Assembly: GCA_038214295.1 (NCBI GenBank) | Contig: JBBQSA010000016.1 | Coordinates: forward strand, 1 to 64,000 | From: SHZI01 sp038214295 | Lineage (GTDB): Bacteria; Pseudomonadota; Gammaproteobacteria; Steroidobacterales; GCA-2729495 | Reading direction: 5' to 3' | DNA length: 64,000 nt | Shown: piece by piece, positions 41,867 to 49,919 of the stretch | How the letters are laid out: every line of letters begins with the position of its first letter | Position numbering within the stretch: position 1 is the stretch's first letter | Position numbers and translations under genes: made by a program | The notes under the pieces: model-generated | The model's database searches: none | What the model saw: only the letters and a program-made list of their open reading frames with translations | Told to the model about the DNA's origin: nothing

Positions 41867-44449
41867 CTAGAGCGATTTCAGGAACTTGACCAGGGCGGCC
41901 CGTTCGGTCGCCGACATCGTCCGGAACGCTTCCTTCGCCGACTCGCCTTCGCCGCCATGCCAGAGGATCGCTTCTTCGAGATTGCGCGCGCGGCCGTCGT
42001 GCAGATAGGCTTCGCCGCCGCTGACGCCAGCCGTCAGGCCGATGTTCCAGAGGGGAGCGGTCCGCCACTCTGAACCGTCGGCGACGCCTTCACCCATGTT
42101 GTCGGCCAGGCCGGGGCCCATGTCGTGCAGCAACAGGTCGGTGTAGGGATGGATCGTCTGGCCCCGGAGCTCGGCCATGGGATGGTTCGCGCTGGTTGTC
42201 AGCGTTGGCGTGTGGCAGGTGGTGCACTGCGCGCTCGCGAAAAGCTGCTCGCCCTGCAGCGCCTGTGCATTGCTGAGGTCGCGACGGGCGCCGACGCCAA
42301 GCAAAGCGACATAGCGCGTCATCCGGTCGAGATCGACTGCTGACAGTTCAGGGGCGCCACTGGTGGTTTCACCGTCCAGGTCGGGGAACACCCCCGTCGT
42401 CACGCCCATGTCACTGTTGAGCGCCCGGGCCACCTGCTGGCTGACGCGCGCCATCACGGCCTTGTAGCCAATGCGCCCAAGCCGGGCCTGTCCCGTCTCG
42501 GGGTCGGTCACGGTCTGCACACGCCCGGAGATACCGTCCAGGTTCGCGTCGTTGGGGTCGGCCAGGCCACTGATGGTGCTCTCGCTAACGGCTTCGAGCA
42601 GGCCGAGACCGACCAGTTGCGGAGCAATGCGTACGGAGAAGTAGGCCGGGGTTATGCCCTGGAAAGCGTAGTTGGGTTTGCGCAGGGAATAGACGGTGTC
42701 GTCACCGTACAGGAAGGGGGTCGTGGAGTAGCTGGCAATCGTCGCAGTGCCCTCGACCGGGCCGCTGGTGGATTGCATCTGCAGCACGGTGCCGAGGGTC
42801 GGGTCTGGCGAGCCGGCAGCATCGCTGCCGACTTTTACGACGGACTGGAGCATGGGCACGCCGACGGCGGGCGGCAGGGCCCGGCCGTTGTTGACGTGGC
42901 AAGCCACGCAACTGCGATTGACGAACTTCGAGCCGAGTTTGCCAACTTGTTCTGCGAAGACCGGGTTCCCTGACTCGGAATGGTTGCCGTTTCCAAAGTC
43001 GGTGTGATGCAAGCGCCGGCCGAGCATGAACGGCAGGCCGTTCGTGGGCGAAATGTTGCCGGCCGTCTGCTTGAAGCGATGCTCGGGCTCGTTGGAGTAC
43101 TGGTAGGGCAGGGTGGTCTTGCCCCCAAGCCAGGCAGTGGTGGGCAGCGGGTAGGAATCGAGGCTCTGGTTGACGTTGCCGACGACGCCCCCGTTGTAAC
43201 CGAGGTCCTGTCCCTCGCCCCAGGGCACGATGCCCTGGCCGACCACGTAGAGCAGGGCGGTGCCGTAGTAGTTGTTTCGACCGTGCCGCGGAGCCTGCAG
43301 GAACTGGCTGATCTCGATTTCAATGCGATCACCGAGCTGCAATGCCCGGTTGAACTGGTTGTTGGCGGTCACGGTGGCAGTGTAGTTGTAGTCGGTCTCG
43401 CCCGGGGTTGCCGAGGGATTCGAGGAAACGAAGGTTGCAATCTGGTTGTTGCTGTACTCGGCCAGGGTGGTGATGCCGCGGAAAAAGGTCCGGAACTCCG
43501 CCGGGTTCAGCTGGCCCTGCGTGGTGAAGTTGAACGTGATGGTCGAACCGCCGTTCCTGCCGACGCGGTCGATGATCTCGATGTTCGCGACCCGCTGTTC
43601 CCAGTACCAGCTCAGGTAGTGGTCGTAGATATGGAAAACAGCCTCGCGGGCATGCCGGTCGCGGGCCCGGTCGGCGAGGTAAGTGATGAGCGCCGTGGGC
43701 GTGTCAACGGTCGTCTCGGGCTCCAGCACCGAGCTGCCATTGAATAGCGGAATGGTGGCGCCTGCTCCTGCAGCAGACGGGCCTGGCGGCGAGCCGAGCA
43801 GCTGGCGGAAAAGGGTCGTGTCCTGGGCATTCACCGCGCCGCTGCAGTTGATGTCGCTGCTGTTATATGTTGGTGCGTTGCTGGGTTGGCCGAGCTGCAG
43901 GCGGAAGAGCGTGGCGTCCTGGGCATTCACCGAGCCGTTGTTGTTTAAGTCCCCATCGCAACGGTTGCCGATTCCGTCATTGTCCGAGTCGCACTGGGCG
44001 CCGGGGCCAGTGTTGTTTGCCAACTGGGTGCAGTTGTCCGCAATGTCCGCCAGGCCGTCTGCATCGGAATCGGCCAGCACCGTTATGGCGACAGTGGCGG
44101 AGCCGTTGCTTGCCCCATCGTCGACCGAGTACGCAAAGGTATCGGTGCCCTGGAACGCCGCGTCCGGCGTGTAGGTGACGAGCACCACACCAGGTGAGCC
44201 CGGGGAGCCGCTCACGACGGCGGTTCCGTGGGTTGCTGGCGTCACCACCTGGACCGTTGCCGGATAGCTGAAGCCCGCGTCGTTGGCGAGCACGTTGACC
44301 GGGACGGGGATCGCCTGGGTTGTGGTGGCCAGGTCGGCGACCACCGTGGCGGCCCCAAGGGCGAGCACTGGACAAAGGGTAGTGAAAAGGGCGGCGACGA
44401 ATGCCGCGGTCATGGGGTTCAGGGTGCGACGGCCAAGAGTAGGGCGCAT
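41867..44449 (-). CDS. Secreted dihaem oxidoreductase (DUF1111-like) with dockerin-like insert
   Basis: An 860-residue protein. After a signal peptide (about 1-33) come an Ig/cadherin-like domain (35-125, DTFAYSVDDGASNGSATVAITV), a TSP3-like calcium segment (128-165), two dockerin-like repeats (166-222), an unknown beta-rich region (about 235-470) and a DUF1111/DHOR dihaem domain with CxxCH at 514-518 and 742-746. Such proteins are putative periplasmic or surface peroxidases or thiol oxidoreductases. The dockerin-like module is the one also present at the C-termini of the proteins at 35661 and 45852. No LacI-type palindrome precedes it. Its substrate is unknown. Confidence 0.8.
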   Translation of the reverse strand: MRPTLGRRTLNPMTAAFVAALFTTLCPVLALGAATVVADLATTTQAIPVPVNVLANDAGFSYPATVQVVTPATHGTAVVSGSPGSPGVVLVTYTPDAAFQGTDTFAYSVDDGASNGSATVAITVLADSDADGLADIADNCTQLANNTGPGAQCDSDNDGIGNRCDGDLNNNGSVNAQDATLFRLQLGQPSNAPTYNSSDINCSGAVNAQDTTLFRQLLGSPPGPSAAGAGATIPLFNGSSVLEPETTVDTPTALITYLADRARDRHAREAVFHIYDHYLSWYWEQRVANIEIIDRVGRNGGSTITFNFTTQGQLNPAEFRTFFRGITTLAEYSNNQIATFVSSNPSATPGETDYNYTATVTANNQFNRALQLGDRIEIEISQFLQAPRHGRNNYYGTALLYVVGQGIVPWGEGQDLGYNGGVVGNVNQSLDSYPLPTTAWLGGKTTLPYQYSNEPEHRFKQTAGNISPTNGLPFMLGRRLHHTDFGNGNHSESGNPVFAEQVGKLGSKFVNRSCVACHVNNGRALPPAVGVPMLQSVVKVGSDAAGSPDPTLGTVLQMQSTSGPVEGTATIASYSTTPFLYGDDTVYSLRKPNYAFQGITPAYFSVRIAPQLVGLGLLEAVSESTISGLADPNDANLDGISGRVQTVTDPETGQARLGRIGYKAVMARVSQQVARALNSDMGVTTGVFPDLDGETTSGAPELSAVDLDRMTRYVALLGVGARRDLSNAQALQGEQLFASAQCTTCHTPTLTTSANHPMAELRGQTIHPYTDLLLHDMGPGLADNMGEGVADGSEWRTAPLWNIGLTAGVSGGEAYLHDGRARNLEEAILWHGGEGESAKEAFRTMSATERAALVKFLKSL

Positions 44450-44566
44450 TGAAAACTTCCTGATCGGCTACGGGAGGATCGACTGGCGGAGGTGGCCACT
44501 TTTGTGGCGCTGCTCACCGCGCGCCCGCCACCATAAACCGGCTGCGGAAGGATCACCGGTAAAATG

Positions 44567-44605
44567 GCCGGCATCACCCGTCCTGGGGACAAGGGTGATG
44601 CCGGC
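44567..44605. terminator. Strong hairpin after the PEP-CTERM gene
   Basis: Thirteen-base arms (44567-44579 and 44593-44605) pair perfectly around a 13-base loop. It lies 34 bases past the stop at 44639 on the minus strand and is followed there by a short T-containing stretch (CCATTTTA). It is a good terminator candidate for the minus-strand gene and may insulate the dihaem gene downstream. Confidence 0.65.
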
Positions 44606-44638
44606 GCACAAGTCGGCTTTTCGGCAGAGCGTGGTCGA

Positions 44639-45289
44639 TCAGCTAACGCGACGACGGGCGACGCCGAGCAGTCCGAGTGCGGAGCCGAACAGCCAGACGG
44701 CGGCCGGAACCGGAACTACGGAGAAGGACGCATCGTCAAAACGCGGTGCACCACCCTGGCCGCCCGGCAGGAAGTCGCCGGTGATCAGGACGATTCGTGC
44801 AAAGGACGTTCCGGCAATCGCAACACCACTGACCGTCAGGTTCTGCCAGACGTTGGTGACTGTCGCTGCGGTAATGGTCGGGCCAAGTACGGCACCAAGG
44901 GAGGTGACGCCATCGGCTGCAATCCACTCGATGTTGACTGCGGCAACCTGGCCGCCGGCCATGACGTCGGCCGTGTCATTCAACGCCCAGGCGCCGGCAT
45001 CCCACGTCTGCCCCGCGGAAGCCGCGAACTGCTGGTAAACGCCGCCGAACCCGAAGGTCTTCAGAACCTGGCTGCCGCCGTGCGGGCCTGCAGGTCCGAC
45101 AACGAGGTTATTGATGGTAAACGTCGTACCACCAAAGTCCGACCAGCCTGGCGCACCGAAATATTCAACGCCGGGAGCAGTTGACGGATTCTCAAACCCC
45201 GGGTTCACGAGCAGGTTCGCCGACGCCGTTGTCGCGAGCAAGCCGGTAGCCAGGACGCCTAGGAAAGCTTGGTAAAACTTGGTACTCAT
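44639..45289 (-). CDS. PEP-CTERM-like protein with CBM-like sandwich
   Basis: A 216-residue protein with a signal peptide (about 1-24), a single beta-sandwich (about 25-190) and a sorting end VPVPAAVWLFGSALGLLGVARRR typical of exosortase substrates. The sandwich opens with NLLVNPGFENP, has a GW motif, GSQVLKTFG and closes with PRFDDASFSV. This matches the layout of the two CBM-like domains in the GH16 at 17971-20574 (LLVNGGFESP..GWQ..GTQSLKQYG..VRWDDASL). It is thus likely a surface-bound glucan-binding protein. Operator D lies 161 bases upstream, and GGGGAG precedes the ATG. Confidence 0.8.
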   Translation of the reverse strand: MSTKFYQAFLGVLATGLLATTASANLLVNPGFENPSTAPGVEYFGAPGWSDFGGTTFTINNLVVGPAGPHGGSQVLKTFGFGGVYQQFAASAGQTWDAGAWALNDTADVMAGGQVAAVNIEWIAADGVTSLGAVLGPTITAATVTNVWQNLTVSGVAIAGTSFARIVLITGDFLPGGQGGAPRFDDASFSVVPVPAAVWLFGSALGLLGVARRRVS

Positions 45290-45449
45290 CTTTCGTTTCT
45301 CCCCTTATTAATTTAATTAAGTCGTTTGAAGTCGTTTTTGTCGTCAGTCTTGATTGCAGGAACTGGTGTTCCCTTGTTGTTCGATCGAAGTCGTCGCGGA
45401 AGATTTGGGCCACACGGAAAGCTCTAGAGAGGCTATAACTACACGTCTC

Positions 45450-45463
45450 TGACAGCGCTGTCA
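45450..45463. promoter_or_regulatory. Operator D: LacI-type palindrome before the PEP-CTERM gene
   Basis: A perfect TGACAGCGCTGTCA, same core as operators B and E. On the minus strand it extends to TTGACA (45464-45459), with TAGTTA 17 bases on as a weak -10, pointing to the PEP-CTERM gene. It links that gene to the glucan regulon. Confidence 0.78.
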
Positions 45464-45803
45464 ACGCGCGGAATTGAAAATCCCGCGGTCAGGTAAAGTG
45501 GCGATCTGCTTATGTAAAAAGCACGACGAAGCTACTTGCCCTGGGAGATCCGGGTGCCGAGCAGAGGCCCTTGCCAGTCGCCTTTGCTTGAGTCGGGCAC
45601 TATGCTTTTTTTGCATCGCGTTCTGGCGCAGTGCACTCTGGCTTGCCCTGGCAGACCTCACGCCAGTAAACGATCGAGGTCATGGTTGAGCTCATTGAGG
45701 GCAAGGTGCCGGCTTCGCGGCCGATTCCGGCCACGCTCGCCATTCGCGAATCGACCCGCCCGCTACACGGCTGAATAGCCGCGCCCAACTCAGGCAGTCG
45801 GAG

Positions 45804-45841
45804 GTTCGGGCCGGCCGGCGTTCACACCGGCCGGCCCGAAC
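45804..45841. terminator. Strong GC-rich hairpin after the dockerin-like protein gene
   Basis: Fifteen-base arms (45804-45818, 45827-45841) pair perfectly around an 8-base loop, 11 bases past the stop of the minus-strand gene at 45852. No T run follows, so it may work with Rho or protect the mRNA end. Confidence 0.6.
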
Positions 45842-45851
45842 AAGAGGCCGT

Positions 45852-46892
45852 TTACGGTCCGGCGCCCGGGCCCGGCGGGAGGCCGAGCAGCTGGCGGAAG
45901 AGCGTGGTGTCCTGGGCGTTCACCGAGCCGTTACAGTTGAGGTCCCGGCTGTTGTAGATCGGCGGGGTGCTGGGCTGGCCAAGCTGCTGGCGGAAGAGCG
46001 TGGTGTCCTGCGCGTTCGTGGACCCGTTGTTGTTGAAGTCGCCGTCGCAGCGGTTGCCGAAGCCGTCGCCGTCGGAGTCGCACTGGGCGCCCGCGCCGGT
46101 GTTATTGGCTACCAGCCGGCAGTTGTCTACCACGTTCGGGACGCCGTCAAGGTCGGTGTCGACTCCGAAAGCGATGTTGTCGTAGAACACACCGGTGTTG
46201 CCGAACAGCTTCGATGTGCTCTGGAAGCCGAACTGCAGAACCTGGCCGTTAAGCAAGGGGTCGGTGAGGTCAATCGATATGGAGTGAGTGCTCCACACGG
46301 CCGTAAGGTTGGCCTGCGCGTCGAAGGTGACAAAGTTCGTCTGCGCAAAGCCGTTGGTAGGATCAAGGGTCCGGATGAAGGCGACACAATCGGAAACGGC
46401 GTCGGTCGCGCAACCGCTCGCCGCATTGGCTTTGGCATCGAACCTGAACGACCAGGTCTTGCCGATGTCGGCCAGCCCGATCGTCTGTTCCCGGAAGACA
46501 TTGCTCTGCACATAGTCGTTCGGGACCGTAGTGTCGAAGTGGCCCTCGGCGGTGCTGACGCAGCAATTGTAGTCGCTGTAGATATTCAGGACGTTCAAGC
46601 CCTGGGGAGCACCACCCTCGCCGAGGGCAATCGACGAAAATGAAGGCCCGCCGTTCGGTGCCGGAAAATTGCCGTAGAAGAACTTGAAATTGCCGTAGGG
46701 CGGAAGGGCGCCGGTGTTGCCGTCAAAGACCACACCAGACACCAGGAAGCCGTCGGCGCTGAGGGCAGTGGGACTGGCCTGGATCAGGGCCTCGAAATTC
46801 TGTTGGTAGGTAGACAGCGCCGCCCAGCTGGCAGGCGCAAACAGCAACGTTGCGGCTACCGCAACGAGCGTCAACTTTGTACGTTTGATCAT
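45852..46892 (-). CDS. Secreted beta-sandwich protein with TSP3 and dockerin-like C-terminus
   Basis: A 346-residue protein with a signal peptide (about 1-24) and a beta-sandwich resembling carbohydrate-binding modules (about 28-245, ending NTGVFYDNIAFGVD). A TSP3-like calcium segment (DTDLDGVPNVVDNC, DSDGDGFGNRCDGD) and two dockerin-like repeats (NNNGSTNAQDTTLFRQQLGQP and a second copy) follow. It has no catalytic motif. The C-terminal 95 residues are almost the same as in the GH16 at 35661. Operator E lies 155 bases upstream, so it is probably an extracellular glucan-binding partner of the GH16 enzymes. Confidence 0.78.
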   Translation of the reverse strand: MIKRTKLTLVAVAATLLFAPASWAALSTYQQNFEALIQASPTALSADGFLVSGVVFDGNTGALPPYGNFKFFYGNFPAPNGGPSFSSIALGEGGAPQGLNVLNIYSDYNCCVSTAEGHFDTTVPNDYVQSNVFREQTIGLADIGKTWSFRFDAKANAASGCATDAVSDCVAFIRTLDPTNGFAQTNFVTFDAQANLTAVWSTHSISIDLTDPLLNGQVLQFGFQSTSKLFGNTGVFYDNIAFGVDTDLDGVPNVVDNCRLVANNTGAGAQCDSDGDGFGNRCDGDFNNNGSTNAQDTTLFRQQLGQPSTPPIYNSRDLNCNGSVNAQDTTLFRQLLGLPPGPGAGP

Positions 46893-47246
46893 TATTCCGC
46901 TCCGGTTGAATTATCAGGGCTGGTTCTGAACTGCTACTGCTGCCGATATCAGTACTGGCCCGCCGGCTTGTTCTTCTAAGTTATGCGGACCGCTTCGTTA
47001 GCGATGGGGTGCCGATGACGTCGACCTGAAGATAATTACTCCAGTCTGACAGCGCTGTCAAATGCCGTGGTGAATAGCCCCGTGCTATGCAAAATGCCCG
47101 TATTTCTTATGTTAAAGACCTTTGCTGGGCATTCACTTCGCACGGCGCTGGACTTCGGTGACGCCGGCGATTGTGGTGTCGGTGCCTTGACCGGCCCGTG
47201 CTACCAGCCAATGATGGCGAGCAACTGACAGCGCGGAGCTGCCCCC
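46893..47246. other. Divergent gap between the dockerin-like gene and Anbu
   Basis: This 354-base gap contains operator E at 47047-47060. Nothing else gene-like is seen; a half-palindrome TGACAGCGC at 47226 lies just before the ribosome site of the Anbu gene. Confidence 0.6.
47047..47060. promoter_or_regulatory. Operator E: LacI-type palindrome before the dockerin-like protein
   Basis: A perfect TGACAGCGCTGTCA. On the minus strand it forms TTGACA (47061-47056), with TAATTA 17 bases on. It points to the gene starting at 46892. It is the outermost copy seen, about 12 kb from the LacI gene. Confidence 0.78.
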
Positions 47247-48005
47247 TTGACCTACTGCGTCGCGATCACGGTTAACCGTGGACTCGTCTTTGTCTCCGAC
47301 TCCCGCACCAACGCCGGTGTTGACCAGATCTCGACGTTCAGCAAGATGCATACCCTGGTAGCCGACGGCGAGCGGATGATCACGCTGCTGTCGGCCGGCA
47401 ACCTCGCGACGTCGCAGGCAGTGGTACGGCAGCTGCGTCGCGACCTTGAATCCGGCGCCACACGCAGCCTGAAGACCGTCCAGCACCTGGCTGAAGCAGC
47501 CGAATATGTCGGTGAACTGAGCCTTGAGCGACGGCAGAAGCACCGGATCGCGACGGAATCCAAGTTTGACCCGGAAGCGAGCTTCATTGTTGGCGGCCAG
47601 ATCGGTGGCCGGGAGCCGCAGATCTTTCTCGTGTACCCGGAAGGCAATCACATCCGGGCCTCCGCGGAAACGCCCTACCTGCAGATCGGCGAGGTCAAGT
47701 ACGGCAAGCCGATCCTCGACAGGATCATTCGCGCTGACCTGCCGCTGGAGGATGTGGCCCGCTGCGGCCTGGTGTCGATGGATTCGACGGCGCGGAGCAA
47801 CGTTACTGTTGGCCCGCCAGTCGACCTGCTGATCTACGCCAGGGACAGCCTGCGAGAGGGCAGCCGGCTGTTGCTCACGGAGGATGACGAGTATCTCTAC
47901 GAGTTGCGCAAGGCATGGCAGGTCGGGTTGCAGAAAGCGTTCGAGAACCTGCCGAGGTTGCCGGCGTCGGCTACACCGAATGTCGTCCGACTAGCTGATA
48001 GATAA
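47247..48005 (+). CDS. Anbu-type proteasome-like protease
   Basis: A 252-residue Ntn-hydrolase of the bacterial proteasome-related Anbu group. The start is TTG 47247 with GGAG 8 bases upstream; it places Thr directly after the initiator Met, which becomes the N-terminal nucleophile. In mature numbering Thr1, Asp17 (VSDSRTNAGVD) and Lys32 (FSKMH) form the catalytic set. Anbu proteins assemble into open spirals or rings and are often encoded with an ATP-grasp, an alpha-E protein and sometimes a transglutaminase-like gene. Here such genes lie on the opposite strand, convergent, with a 35-base overlap of 3' ends. Confidence 0.85.
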   Translation: MTYCVAITVNRGLVFVSDSRTNAGVDQISTFSKMHTLVADGERMITLLSAGNLATSQAVVRQLRRDLESGATRSLKTVQHLAEAAEYVGELSLERRQKHRIATESKFDPEASFIVGGQIGGREPQIFLVYPEGNHIRASAETPYLQIGEVKYGKPILDRIIRADLPLEDVARCGLVSMDSTARSNVTVGPPVDLLIYARDSLREGSRLLLTEDDEYLYELRKAWQVGLQKAFENLPRLPASATPNVVRLADR

Positions 48006-48984
48006 AATCCAGGCGCCGGACCGCTGAAGGCGGCAGCACGAACGGGTAGGGGTCTTCGAGACCGAGGCCGCGATTCAGTTCGTTCAGGAATACGGACAGT
48101 TCGCCCCACTGCAGGATCCAGCCGGCCTTGCCGTCCGGGGCAACACCCTTGCCCATGGCACCAAGTTCGCGGGCGGTCTCCAGCGCATCGACGATGTGCA
48201 GGTAATGGGCAAAGGACTCGGCCCAGTCCTCCAGCGGATGGGCCGAGGCATAGGCCGAGACCCAGACCCTTTCCCAGTCCACCGGCGGCCCCGACTCGTA
48301 GTAGGCCTGGATAGACGCGTCGTAGGGCGCCCTTTCGTCCCCGAACAGGTAGCGAAAAACGGCCAGGTCGGCCTCCTTGGCCAGTAATGCCGGGTAGTAG
48401 TAGTGACCGCTCTCGTGGCGAAAATGCCCCAGGAGCGTCCGGTAGCGCTCGTGCATCTGTTCCTGGACCTGTTGACGGCTGGCGTGATCGGCTTCCGCCA
48501 GGTTCAGGGTGATGACACCGCCGGCATGACCGGTGCTAACGAACTCCTCGGTAACATCCGGGTTGCGACTACGGTCTTCCAGGAAGCGGAAGCGCATTCC
48601 CGGCAGCGTGCTGGTGGGACCGAGCGGCAAGCCAAGCGCCAGCAACGTATAGAGAAGGCGCCGCTTGGCCAGCTCGAGCCGCCGCCAGAGCACGATATTG
48701 TCGGCCCGGCCAAGGTCGGGAATCACGTCGTTCAGGCGACACGCCTGGCAATAATTATTCGTTTCGCCGGTCGGCAGCAGCCAGTTGCAGGCATCGAAGT
48801 CGAGCCGGTTCCGGCAGTGCCTGAAGGTAATACCTTCGGAGGCTGCGAGTTCGCCGTTGGCATCGCCGGTGAGAGCGAGCACGGACATCGTGATCGGGTC
48901 GAAACCCAGGAGCTTGCCGCAGCGATCGCAACGGGTGTTCTCGAAGAACACCCGTTGCCCGCAGGAACAATGGAAAGCTTTCAC
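47971..48984 (-). CDS. Zinc-ribbon plus HExxH metallopeptidase (Peptidase_Mx-like)
   Basis: A 337-residue cytoplasmic protein. Its N-terminal zinc ribbon uses Cys6/Cys8 and Cys19/Cys22, and more cysteines (57, 66, 79, 82) follow. The catalytic helix is H190-E191-S-G-H194 (FRHESGHYYY), and a later WAESFAHYLH may supply the third ligand. The family is putative zinc-binding metallopeptidases of unknown substrate. It overlaps the alpha-E gene by 4 bases, so it belongs to the ATP-grasp/alpha-E operon. A second, shorter relative with HETGH lies at 58425. Confidence 0.85.
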   Translation of the reverse strand: MKAFHCSCGQRVFFENTRCDRCGKLLGFDPITMSVLALTGDANGELAASEGITFRHCRNRLDFDACNWLLPTGETNNYCQACRLNDVIPDLGRADNIVLWRRLELAKRRLLYTLLALGLPLGPTSTLPGMRFRFLEDRSRNPDVTEEFVSTGHAGGVITLNLAEADHASRQQVQEQMHERYRTLLGHFRHESGHYYYPALLAKEADLAVFRYLFGDERAPYDASIQAYYESGPPVDWERVWVSAYASAHPLEDWAESFAHYLHIVDALETARELGAMGKGVAPDGKAGWILQWGELSVFLNELNRGLGLEDPYPFVLPPSAVRRLDFIYQLVGRHSV

Positions 48985-49916
48985 GTCGATACCGTTGGCT
49001 GGAACCAGGTCCGGCCGACAGCGTCATGCAGCGCGCCGAGCCGCTGCTGGAGCTGGTCCACGAGTTCATGGACTTCGGCGTAGCTCAGGCGCTCCGGGCG
49101 CGCCACGTCCAGCTCCTGGCCGAGGTTGGCCGCCAGTTCAGCCGGGAGCGCCGAATTCGGCAGGCAGGCGCTCGCGGCTCGCACCTCGGATATGCAGAAT
49201 CCGACCGCCCGGGGGAACTCGCGATTCTGTAGCAGGAAGCGCAGGACGTCGTCGCCAAAGACTCGCCGGCGGATGTGCTGGCGATACATCTGGTAGGCAC
49301 TCTGGCTGCGCAACACGGCTACCCACAGCGTGTTGTCATACCCCTCCAGTTCCAGTCTGCCGGTCATGAGCAATGCAGCAGCAACGTCGACGATCCGCGT
49401 GGTCATCTCGGCACGCTCGAGGTAGCGGCCGATACGGACGAACTGGTAGGCCGCGCCGTGACTCATGGTTCCGGCCAGCAACCCGGCAATCTGCTGAACC
49501 TGCCGGACCAGTCGGCCCAGGATCTCGTCGCGGCGACGCTGGGCAACCGCGTTTGCCAGCTGCTCCGAAGCAAACAGGTGCAATTCGTTGACGGCGTGCC
49601 AGGCCTCGGTGGGTAACAGGTCGCGGGTGGTCCGGGCATTCTCCCGGGCGTTGGCCACGCAGGTCAGCACCGAACTGGAATTGCGCGGGTCGATCAGCAG
49701 GAATTCCAGCAGCGCCGCGTCGGTGGGGTCTTGACCGTCTGCACCAGGCACCCACGAGACCCCCAGGACCTCCGGAATATCACGCCAGCCAATATTCGTG
49801 CTCTGTGGCAGGTCGAGCAGCAGGTCCTCGTAGACGCTGATCAGGCGCGCAGCATCTTCGGCCCGCTCAAGGTAGCGAACCATCCAGTAAACGCGTTCAG
49901 CAACTTTAGACAGCAT
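48981..49916 (-). CDS. Alpha-E domain protein (DUF403)
   Basis: A 311-residue all-helical protein beginning MLSKVAERVYWMVRYLERAEDAARL, the family hallmark, with a second RYLERAEMTTRI repeat near residue 165. Alpha-E proteins are nearly always next to circularly permuted ATP-grasp genes and are thought to work with them in peptide synthesis or protein modification; no reaction has been settled. The gene lies 3 bases after the ATP-grasp gene and overlaps the metallopeptidase start. Confidence 0.9.
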   Translation of the reverse strand: MLSKVAERVYWMVRYLERAEDAARLISVYEDLLLDLPQSTNIGWRDIPEVLGVSWVPGADGQDPTDAALLEFLLIDPRNSSSVLTCVANARENARTTRDLLPTEAWHAVNELHLFASEQLANAVAQRRRDEILGRLVRQVQQIAGLLAGTMSHGAAYQFVRIGRYLERAEMTTRIVDVAAALLMTGRLELEGYDNTLWVAVLRSQSAYQMYRQHIRRRVFGDDVLRFLLQNREFPRAVGFCISEVRAASACLPNSALPAELAANLGQELDVARPERLSYAEVHELVDQLQQRLGALHDAVGRTWFQPTVST

Positions 49917-49919
49917 GGC

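Larger units (their letters stand above)
45290..45851. other. Non-coding gap with operator D and a hairpin
   Basis: This 562-base gap holds an AT-rich leader next to the PEP-CTERM gene (around 45305-45330), operator D (45450-45463) and a strong hairpin (45804-45841). The short open frames within show no ribosome site or family feature and are not called. Confidence 0.6.

Noticed and set aside
47226..47239. TGACAGCGCGGAGC as a sixth LacI-type operator
   Set aside because: Only the left half matches; the right half is the ribosome site of the Anbu gene and gives no dyad.
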